DNA of 64,000 nucleotides, taken from NCBI GenBank assembly GCA_031761405.1, contig JASEVX010000001.1, positions 23,579,270 through 23,643,269 on the forward strand, written 5' to 3'. Within the stretch, counting starts at the first letter, position 1, and every line of letters begins with the position of its first letter. The position numbers and the translations under genes are program-made. This DNA is from Serripes groenlandicus (taxonomy: Eukaryota; Mollusca; Bivalvia; Cardiida; Cardiidae). A model generated the notes under the pieces. It saw only the letters and a list, made by a program, of their open reading frames with translations. It was not told the origin of the DNA and ran no database searches. This document shows, one piece after another, positions 10,609-20,100 of this stretch.

Positions 10609-11611
10609 CGACCTACAAAACTATCCATTACTTGTAACATGTGCATAATAGTGACGTCTAGAGGTTAATCGAAGTTCCCCTGCTATGGGTTCGAATCAAC
10701 ATGTATCAACAGTAGATATTGATCAGACTGTTCGTATGCACTAGCTGATCTTGATGTTATATAATGTTCACAGAAGCCAACTTTGAGCGTTTCTCATGCG
10801 CTGGCTCATACATCCCCGTTGCAACTGGAATATTATTGAAACATCATAAAACCGAAATAACCAATAAATGAATATTCCTCCTGCACGTTGAACTGTCACT
10901 GTCACGTGACTGCTAAGTTAGAGAACACTCTTTACTTCTACAAATGTGTGTTAATCAACCAATCAGATGTTTGAAAGCTCATTCAGAGCACAGATTAAAC
11001 CTTTATTGTTTCGAGCATGGGTGCGCATGCATTGGTATCTTTCTCTACACGTGGTGTTTCTAAAGCACCGCTTGCACATAGTCACTTTGACAAGCTTTGA
11101 TCATCTTTCACAAATAGGTTCAAACATATGTGGCAAGACGGACTGTAACAAAAAGAAAACTGTAGTGGGGAGTTCGATTGTACACAGGTTAGAATACCTA
11201 GCATATCGATGTGAACAATAAGTCTGGAGTTCGACCCCTGATTTGGTCGAACTTTTTCAGATAGGTTGCAATTGCGCCCAACGGAAATAACCAATGGTAA
11301 TGTAAGAGATTAGTAGTTGTTGAAACTGCAAAGGTTTCGAGGTAGAATTTCCATAAAGAGGGAGACTTTGTAGAAGAGGGGTCTGTCACTTTGGTAGGTA
11401 ATGTGCAGATATGTGAATGTATAATGAAAAACTTATATTGCTTTGCCTTGCTACATAGCTAGGTTTTGTAGCGACGCGGACGTGTGTTCGCCTCTGGGAC
11501 TAGATGACCAGATTTCGAGCCCTGGTTCTTGTAAAGATGTGCAAAATAGGAACGTCTAGCGGTAAATCAAAGTTCACTTGCCTAATGGTTGGAATTATAT
11601 ATATATATATA

Positions 11612-11683
11612 TTGTTCCGTTCCGTTCCGCATTATACAGTTACCCGTGTGGGTAACTGTATTTTGCGGAACGGAACGGAACAA
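11612..11683 (-). repeat. GGAAC hairpin copy 9
   Basis: 72 bp hairpin in the right arm; mirror of copy 1. Confidence 0.9.
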
Positions 11684-12104
11684 CGACCTACATAACTATT
11701 CATTTCTTGTAACCTGTGCATAATAGTGACGTCTGGGGGTAAATCAAAGTTCACTTGCTATGGGTTTTAGTTTGACCAGTTCTTCATCAATATCTGCCGA
11801 TTATTCCTCACTAGCTTTCACAGAGTTATAGATTTAACTCCGCACATGATAGATATTTATATCGTATGACAGTAAAGACATGCATACGTGATTAAAGACA
11901 CAACTTTGATTTATTATTTATTTATTTATGTCGACTCATACAAGGGACAGTTAATAACAGTATGTCCCTCCTGAACCAGATATTACTAAATGTTGATTAA
12001 AACGCAGGTACAATATACAAGTATGAAAACAGATATTCCCTGTCTGGTGCCCCATCACTTGTTCCGTTCCGTTCCGTTCCGTTCCGCAAAATACAGTTAG
12101 CCGT

Positions 12105-12720
12105 AAATACAGTTACAGAACGGAATTATAAAGTTTTGTCATTTTGCGCCTTTCCTGATGCATTCTTTCTGCCCTGTTTTATGGCTTTAACGGTTTTTGT
12201 AGAAGGTCACTCAAAGAACATTTCCACCAAATTATCTTGGAATCGGAAAAGCAGATTACAGAGAAAAGGGATTTTAAAGTTTGGGTATTTTTCTTCCTTT
12301 CTAATGCCACAGCAACCAAGGAATGTAAGTCTTTGAACAATTTTGAAAGAGGACCAACAAAGGAACATTCCTGTGATGTAGAGTTGAAATTGGTCAAGTG
12401 GAATGGTAGGAGTTCAATTGAAGCTAAAAGTTCCATTTACCCCTTTTGTGGTGACGCCTGGTTGCTATGATTTTGTAACCACTCAATACGGCTTGAACAA
12501 ATTGAGAAGAGGATCACTGAAGTAAGATTCCTATTCATTTTTCTGAAAATCAGACAAGCACTTACATAATCAAAGCACTGACGGCCAAGGTGGATAAGTA
12601 TGGGAAATTTGAAAGGAAATAACAATTGCAGCTTATGTTTATGTATTTATTGTTAAGAAGTTGAACGATTACTATAACAAAAATAGTAAGAGCTCACAAG
12701 AATACACATTTAATACATGA
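12105..12720. other. Degenerate repeat stretch, no gene
   Basis: Contains fragments typical of the Helentron-like elements (..GAGGACCAACAAAGGAACATT.. near 12350). Confidence 0.4.
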
Positions 12721-12726
12721 ATGAAT

Positions 12727-13042
12727 GTAGGCCTATATTGTTTTATGGCGCATCAACAGCTAAGGTCATTTAGCGCGCAATTAAATTTAATTATTCATGA
12801 TCCCTGGGTAAACAAACCAGTACTAGGCTAGAAAATGTGCCTTGCCCAAGGGCACTCCACCATGACCGTAGTGCCGCGACTGGGGATCGAACCCGGGACA
12901 CCCGGTTTCGAAATCCCCAACGCTAACCACTCGATCTTTTCATTTATGAAGATTTTCAAATTGTATACGTTCTCAATGTGTTGTATGTGGGAAAGGGTCT
13001 AAAAACGTTGAACGCTAACCACTCGACCACAGCGGATTCCAG
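12727..13042 (-). mobile_element. tRNA-derived SINE (family 1), head interrupted
   Basis: On the - strand: head GGTCGAGTGGTTAGCG (box A), GTTCGATCCCCAG (box B), then GAGTGCCCTTGGGCAAGGCA, a central motif shared with V/Meta-type SINEs. The head is split by 76 bp (12935-13010) flanked by a 16 bp duplication, AACGCTAACCACTCGA (12919-12934 and 13011-13026). Confidence 0.8.
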
Positions 13043-13199
13043 AATGATGAAGAAAGAAAGGAAAATTTGAAAGCAGCTTTAGGCAGAATATTTTGAAGTT
13101 TCTGCATTATTTTATTGAGAAATATGTCGATATCAAATCAACTTCCACCAAGTAAAAAATTCTCCAAACCATATTCTAGACTGGGAGAAAGTGTTTGAA

Positions 13200-13735
13200 C
13201 AGTGCAAAACTCATCAAGACAATTATTCTGACAAAGATTCAAAATGCAACCTCCAGAGTGTTATCAAGATTCTCCTTCACTTGGCCTAATGACCTTATTT
13301 TTGTTTACCCGATATGACCCATATTCGAACATGGACTAGTTATCCATACATACATTCTGACAAAGTTTCAAGCTGCTAAAGCAAAACATGCGGCCTCCAG
13401 AGTATTAACAAGATTTTCTTCAATTTGGCCTAGTGACCTATTTTTTAACCCGGCATGACCCACATTCTGACCAAATTTTAAAAAGTGGGGCTTATACAGT
13501 GTTGACAAGATTTTCCTTCACTTTGGCCTAGTGACCTAGTTTTTAAACAGGCTGGACCGATATTCAAACTTGGCCTACATATTATCAAGACAAACATTCT
13601 GATACAGTTTCAACATGCTCAAGTTAAAAATGCAGCCTAGCTCCAGAGTGTTAACAAGATTTACCTTCAATTGGCCTAGTGGCCTTTTTTTCTGACCCAA
13701 TATGACCACTAGTCTAACTTTACTTATATTTCATT
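13200..13735 (+). repeat. Family-B tandem repeat array
   Basis: Four or so degenerate units built on TTAACAAGATTTTCCTTCA, GGCCTAGTGACCTAGTTTTT and ATCAAGACAAACATTCTGAC. Confidence 0.75.
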
Positions 13736-14080
13736 AAGACAAACTGACGAGAATGCCGTTGATACCTCCACATTGTGTGCGGGCACCTGCACAGCGCGAT
13801 CGGGTCGCCCGGTTGATGGAGAGGTTGTCGTTTGCACTATTTCCGGCCGGTCTCTGAGCGGCGAATTTGGCCCGGCGCTCGCCCGATATGTGTGATGCCC
13901 TGTCGGACATCAGCCATGCATCAACCGATTAATGTGCCATGAGGATTTAAGTCCGAGTTTAAAGTAACTCGATGTCCGCGAGGAGTCACGAAGGTTTCCG
14001 GTCGAAAATGCCTAGAAATCCGCCGCAAACTACTCGCAAATCTATCGCAAGGTAATTGTGACTGAGGTTTAAGTGATACT
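13736..14080. other. GC-rich island of unknown nature
   Basis: About 345 bp much richer in G+C and CpG than its surroundings (e.g. GCGCGATCGGGTCGCCCGGT, GGCGAATTTGGCCCGGCGCT). No ORF, tRNA or rRNA motif recognised. It interrupts family-B repeat sequence that resumes at 14976, so it is probably part of an inserted element. Confidence 0.5.
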
Positions 14081-14399
14081 AGGTAGGCTACATTTTTAGT
14101 TCATAAATATTCTTTTGAAAACAATATAAATCTGCAGCAGAAGACTTTTGAAAACATAAATATGTTGATATCCATATCTCTATGTGCAGACATAAGGCAC
14201 ATTCCTGTAAGCATTTTCTTCGCCATTGATGATCTTCAGTTGGACTTCACGAGGTCAATAGCTGACATTCTTTCTTCGAGCTCGCAACTTGTCACCATAA
14301 ATGTGATTGCTATCCAACGAATTGTGTAGACATTCGGATCGCTAGACTTCCTTAATCAAGTTGTCAATTGTTGACTAGTCGATCGGTAAGATAAGGGTG

Positions 14400-14585
14400 T
14401 TACACCACCCAATTTATTCTTCCAGCACTCGATTTACACCTGGAGCGTATCGTCCGATGGTCTTCCCTTATAAAGTTTACCGACTCGTCGTTAAGTGCTA
14501 TATCAACTGGCGGGGACAGTACGAATGTCGTAGTAGCCCGCTGCTGAAGTGAGCCCCCAACCCCCACCCGGTAAATCCGCCACTG
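14400..14585 (-). mobile_element. Possible terminus of a hAT-type element
   Basis: On the - strand it begins CAGTGGCGGATTTACC, a common hAT terminal motif, followed by a 60-codon open frame (IALNDESVNFIREDHRTIRS) of unknown relation. The other terminus was not found. Confidence 0.35.
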
Positions 14586-14599
14586 CATTTGCCACGCGA

Positions 14600-14975
14600 C
14601 TTCTTTTCACTTTTCCGTTCCACATGTTTTACAACCAATCATTATGGCTTGAACAATATGTTTGTACAGGGTCATCTAAGGAACATTTCTACCAAATAAT
14701 ATTTGACAAGCAGATTCAGAGAAGATTTTTTGGACATTTTGCCCCCTTTCTGATGCCGCAGCAACCAAAGTTCTCAATGGAATTTAAATCTTTGAACACA
14801 TATTGAAAGAGGACCACCAAAGAAACAGTCCTGTGAAGTTTGGTTGGAATTGGTCTTGTGGTTTAGGAGGAGATGATGTTTAAAGCTAAAGGTTAACGCC
14901 GGACGCCTTACAGACAGACGACGGACAGAGAGTGATCAGAAAAGATCACCTTGAGCCTTCGGCTCAGGTGATCTA
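14600..14975 (+). mobile_element. Helentron-like 3' end
   Basis: Ends with the hairpin GATCACCTTGAGCCTTCGGC..CAGGTGATC then CTAA at 14972-14975, preceded by GACAGACGACGGACAGAGAG. Inserted before AAATGCAGC of a family-B repeat. Confidence 0.6.
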
Positions 14976-15900
14976 AAAATGCAGCAGTTGTAATAAGATT
15001 TTCTTTCAATTTTGCCTAGTGACCTATATTTGAACATCACCAAGATGTCATCAAGACAATTATTCTGGTAATAGAAAATACTAACATGCTAAGACAACAG
15101 ATTTCCCTTTAATTTTACCTTGTGACCTAGTTTTTGACGTCACATGACCCAGTTTCAAACTTGGCCTAAATGCCATAAAGACAATCATTCTGACAAATGT
15201 TCAAGCTGCTTTAGCAAAAAAAAAACGTTCTCTAAAGTGTTAACAAGAGTTTCCTTATATTTGACTTAGTAACCCAGTTTATGACCGGACATGACCTATA
15301 TTTAAATTTAGCCTCGATATCAGTAATTATTCTGACAAAGTTCCAAAATGCTTAAGATAAAAGTGGCCTTCATAGTGTTAACAACATTTTCCTTCAATTC
15401 GACATTGTGACCTAGTTTATGACCGGACATGACCTATATTTGAACTTAGACTGTAATTCATCAATGCCGACATGCTCAAGATAAAAGTGAGGCCTTCAGA
15501 GTATTTACAAGATTTTTCTGCAATTTGACCTTTTTTTTTCATTTCATATGACCCAGTTTCAAACTTAGCCTATGTATCATCAAGACAAATATTCTGACAA
15601 AGTGCCAATATGCGAAAGATAAAAGTGCGTCCTTCAGAGTGGTAATAATGTTTTCCCTCAATGTGACCTAGTGTTTGACCTCTCATGACCAAGTTTCAAT
15701 TTGGCCTAGATATCATCAAGACAAACATTCTGAAAAAGTTCAAAGCTGTCGGAGCAAAATATGAGATATCTAGGGTGTTGACAAGAGTGTCCTTCAATTT
15801 GACCTTGTGACCTAGTTTTTGACCTCACATGACCCAATTTCAAATTGGCCAAGATGTTATGGAGATGTATGTTCTGATAAACTCTCATGAAGAGTGGATT
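14976..15900 (+). repeat. Family-B tandem repeat array
   Basis: Six or so diverged units (GTGACCTAGTTTTTGACC..CATGACC, CATCAAGACAAACATTCTGA). Likely continuous with 13200-13735 before insertions. Confidence 0.75.
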
Positions 15901-16360
15901 TTAAATGTTTACTGTAGACTGTTAACATTGCCTAGATAAAAGGAAAAATTGTAGACATTCTGGAGTCGGCCTTTTTCTGGCCTCAACTTTGTCAGCATAT
16001 TTGTCTTCGTGATTTAACGCAGGTTCGGTAAATGACCCGTTTAGTAAGTTGGTAATATAGAGTAAACCTGTTGGCTGTTTCGGTAAATAAGACTTTATAT
16101 AGGCCTACTGTTATTATAGTATAACAACCCAAATTGTCCTACGTGTGAACACACAATCAATTAACTTGTTTTAATTGGTATGACATTGTACATATTTAGA
16201 AACATTATGGAAAACATACATACACCTTTAAATAAAGTTTTCTTTTCTTTTATTTCAGGTACATCTATGTTTGCAGATGATTCAAATATTACGAACTTAC
16301 CGAACTTGACATTTACCGAAACTTTTCCTTATATCTAAGCCAAGTCTAAATATGGGCCAT
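15901..16360. other. Unique AT-rich stretch upstream of AP2S1
   Basis: Two short motifs are repeated (TTCGGTAAATGACC near 16025; ACCGAACTTGACATTTACCGA near 16300), perhaps ends of a small inverted-repeat element. No gene seen. Confidence 0.35.
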
Positions 16361-16720
16361 GTACGTCCGGTCAGAAACTACATCACCAGACCAAACTGAA
16401 GGAAAATCTTGTTAACACTGGAGCTAGGTCTCATTTTTTAACTTGAGCATTTTTAAATCTTGTCAGAATTGGTATTTTGATGATATCTAGTCTAAGTACG
16501 AATATGGGTCATGTCCGTTCAAAAACTAGGTCACTAGGCAAAATTGAAGGAAAGTATTTTTAACACTCTGGAGGCCATATTTTTACCTTGAGCATGTTTA
16601 AAGTTTGTCATATTTTGTTTTAATGATATCTAGACCAGGTACGAATATGTATCCTGTCGGATCAAAAACAAGGTCACTAGGACAAATTGAAGGGAAATCA
16701 TTAGCTTACTTTACTGCATG
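16361..16720 (-). repeat. Family-B tandem repeats, reverse orientation
   Basis: Reverse complement of the family-B unit (CAAAAACTAGGTCACTAGGC, GTTAACACTGGAGCTAGG), about 2.5 units. Confidence 0.7.
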
Positions 16721-17094
16721 TAACGGTTGGCATAACTCGGGTCTAGCTATGGCCCCTTTGTTGGGATCCTTGTTTTCCATCAATCAATATTGCTTTTTAC
16801 GGACACACCAGGAACTTTTCTGCCAATTTAATCTTGAAATCGGAGAAGTTTCAGAGAAGAACGTTTTGACATTTTACTCCCTTTCTTATGGCACAGCAAA
16901 CAACTTTATTCTTTGGATACTTTTGAATGATGACCAATAAAGTGGGACATTCTATGCAGTTTTGATGAAATTTGCCAAGGGTTTTGCAAGATATATTGCT
17001 GAGAATGACACTGGTATGCACACTGAGCTGTTGTACAAAACGAAAAGGCATTCATTGTCGAGTATCTGGAGTTATAAATCGAAAATGTTATATT

Positions 17095-17137
17095 AATACG
17101 CATGCGCTATTGTACAAGGGGAGTGTTTCCGGTCAAA
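17095..17137 (+). promoter_or_regulatory. AP2S1 proximal promoter / 5' UTR motifs
   Basis: Just before the ATG lie an NRF1-like palindrome (ACGCATGCGCT, about 17099-17109) and an ETS-type core TTTCCGG (17126-17132). No TATA box at a useful distance. Both motifs are typical of TATA-less housekeeping promoters. The transcription start is inferred to be in this stretch. Confidence 0.5.
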
Positions 17138-17140
17138 ATG
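17138..17140 (+). CDS. AP2S1: AP2S1 exon 1, coding part (ATG only)
   Basis: The ATG in context TCAAAATGG is followed at once by a consensus donor GTAAGT at 17141. The next exon begins ATT CGT TTC, giving the family N-terminus MIRF. The upstream 5' UTR boundary is not determined. Confidence 0.85.
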
Positions 17141-20100
17141 GTAAGTTATGATAATATTGAAATTTCTAGTTTTCTTCATTAAATTGGTATTAAAATGGCA
17201 AACTTCGTGATAAAAATCCAGAAAGACTAATCACAAATTTTAAATGACGCAAAATCGCACTTGTTTAATTGTGTTTTCTCCTTCAAACGAATTATGAGGG
17301 CGTTTGTTGACAGTTGATTCAATAATCAATTGCTGTCAAATCGGAATGATTCGTTGTTACTTTTCTGATTTATGATTAAAAGCGCTACCTATTCCGTGTT
17401 AATTAACAAATAACAAATCTTTATGGTGATGCTTCCTTAAACATTTAGTAAACCACGTCGGTTGTGTAAGTGAAGTGAATAAGCGATAGAGTGTCTGACT
17501 TGGATGCGAGAGGTCGCAGTTTCAGTCATATAAGGAATTGAAAGGGAAAAGGGCTGAGTGATTGTCTGGCTGTCCTTAACCCTTTCCCTCATTATGACAA
17601 TTCTGCAGCAGACGACTTTGAACATATTTTGTCAAAAAATAGAAAATCTCCATATTTGAATGGATAACCTATGACTTAAAGTGGAAAACATTGTGTCAAA
17701 AAGAGAAATTGCACGTTTTGAGCAATTTCTTCTTTTGTCACTATGTATTCAAAAAGCTGTCTGTTGCAGAGGCGTGAGAAAGGGGTCCCTAGATTTACTG
17801 AAATCGACCTGATTACTGAAATCCACTGAAATCGACGTCAAATTACTGAAATCAACCTGTATTATTGTTGTTTGTGTTATTTAATAATCAATGAATTATT
17901 AATAGTATACATTAATATGTTTCTTTCAATAAAATATGAAAAAAAAAAGATTATTTATGAAATCGACTTCTCAATGTCCAAAATAACCGTTAGAACGGCA
18001 ACGGTGTCGTGTGCGATTTGAAAATCTATGAAAGTTACTCCAATTCTCGGTAGTCTCCTTAAAGGTGTGAAAGAAAAGGTCTAACACCTATATACTTAAT
18101 TTTCTGTTAATTTGTTTAACTAATTGTTAATTTGTAGGGATTTTAATTAACTAATCTACATAACATGCAAGAGTGTTTAGTTATTACATTTCTCAATAAA
18201 TAGGATTAAATAGAATAAAAATTGGTGTTTCCAAAAGAAATGTAATATCCAGGCCACACCACGGGGAGGAACTCTCTCATGGCCCAACATTAAATTTATA
18301 TAAAAATATACAAGTTACGAAAAATACATATCATTAAACCAGAAGTGAACTATACTTTAAAAAAAATATGACAAATATCAAAAAAATAAACAATGAAATA
18401 CAAAGGATTCATGCATTAAAATAGCCACCGATATAATATAGACAGAAATTTACTTGGTAGAAGATGTATTAGAACACAATAAAACACATAGGCTACATGT
18501 ATTAGAAAAGATGGCAATGCTACAAACAAAAGTACACTTACACACAATAAAACACATAGTACATGTATAATACAGAGCAAACATCACGTTATCTCATTTA
18601 CGATTACCGAAATAGAGTCTGTGCGCCCGACTAGGTCACGGGCCGTGAAAGACCCTACACAGAGCTCCATTTACAGTTATCTCACGTATAAACAATAAAA
18701 CACATAGGCTACATTTATTAAAATAATACAGAGAGCAAATACCTAACATATAAAATGGTGAAACGATTGCTTGTTATACATGTATTTCATTTCCTTCCCT
18801 TTATCCGTTATCTCATATTCGATTACCGAAATAGAGTCTGTGCGCCCGACTAGGTCACGGGCCGTGAAAGACCCTACACAGAGCTCCATTTACAGTTATC
18901 TCACGTATAAAAAATAAAACACATAGGCTACATTTATTAAAATAATACAGAGAGCAAATACCTAACATATAAAATAATGAAACGGTTGCTTGTTATACAT
19001 GTATTTCATTTCCTTCCCTTTATCCGTTATCTCATATTCGATTACCGAAATAGAGTCTGTGCGCCCGACTAGGTCACGGGCCGTGAAAGACCCTACACAG
19101 AGCTCCATGTTTAGTTTTTATTTTATGTACATTGCCGAACTAATTTCATTTGATAGAGATTCAAAACATGGCCAAGCAGCAGCACCCAGCTACCGGCCGT
19201 GTCTGCACCACTGTTTAGCATGCAAACATTGCCGACATCTGGACCCGGGGCCATCCATACCCGAGAAACCTATAAATCAACATAGAGCTTGCAAACCAGG
19301 AAATCTCCCGTAAAACATTAGTATGAGCCTGCATCTCTAACAGATGTAATGTCAGAAATGAACGAAAAATCTGAAAGAGAAGTTACGTTGAACTTGACAT
19401 TTGATGTGTCAACATACATTGCGCATTTCACAAGTGGAATGAAGTGATTTGCAGTGAACTTATCTAGCATAACTGGTGCGAACATTGATGTCCACATTAA
19501 CATTAGTTTGACTTTTGACTGAGATTTTGCACAAACCTGACTACCATACACAGTCCGTGTGAAAGCTGCAGAAAGTTCCACATTAAATTGAGGTGGGAAG
19601 TATGACCCTATTGGTTGTTTCAAAGCTGCACTCAATGCATATATATGTGCCAGTTCGGAGTAAGACGTATCATGGATGGCATCTGCAACCAATGTGTCAT
19701 ATGGACTTGTAACTACTCTGACATCATTTATAAAGTCATTGTGTTTCGACTTGGTGCAGTAAGATGACTTGTTTAAAATCAACTCTAGACATGTCAGTAA
19801 CCTTAAATACACATGAAAATCTTCAATACCACACAATGCCAAAGATATTGCCCTATACATACAATTACCGTCACCTACAGTTTTCAATGGAGTATATTCT
19901 AAATTCATAACAGGATGATACATGGATGATAAGGATGTCTTATTTCTCGGTAAGGGCGGTTTACGAACTGACCACATGGATAACCGTATGTTAAACAGAG
20001 CTCAGAGATGTAAAACTAGAGTTGCTTTCGTGCATATTGGAGGGAATGATATATCGCCTTATTCCTCACCTTATGACATTTTTCGGCGCATAGAGGCAAT

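Larger units (their letters stand above)
5045..12104. mobile_element. Fold-back structure with ~1.9 kb inverted arms and GGAAC hairpins
   Basis: 5045-6929 is repeated in reverse complement at 10216-12104 with only small indels; paired positions sum to 17145-17164 throughout. Both arms end outside at CTAACTGTATTTTG / CAAAATACAGTTAG next to (GGAAC)n. The 3.3 kb spacer holds more copies of the same hairpins and flanks in both orientations, a SINE, a 143 bp palindrome and a captured promoter/ORF fragment. No transposase is seen. Resembles a fold-back transposon or an inverted segmental duplication of a hairpin repeat cluster. Confidence 0.75.
10216..12104 (-). repeat. Right arm of the fold-back structure
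   Basis: Reverse complement of 5045-6929. Differs mainly in microsatellite length and in a long C-tract (10317-10350) where the left arm has only a short G-rich run. Confidence 0.85.

Noticed and set aside
18990..19313. 107-codon open frame before the OTU ORF
   Set aside because: It is built from the 219 bp tandem repeat and has no domain-like features.
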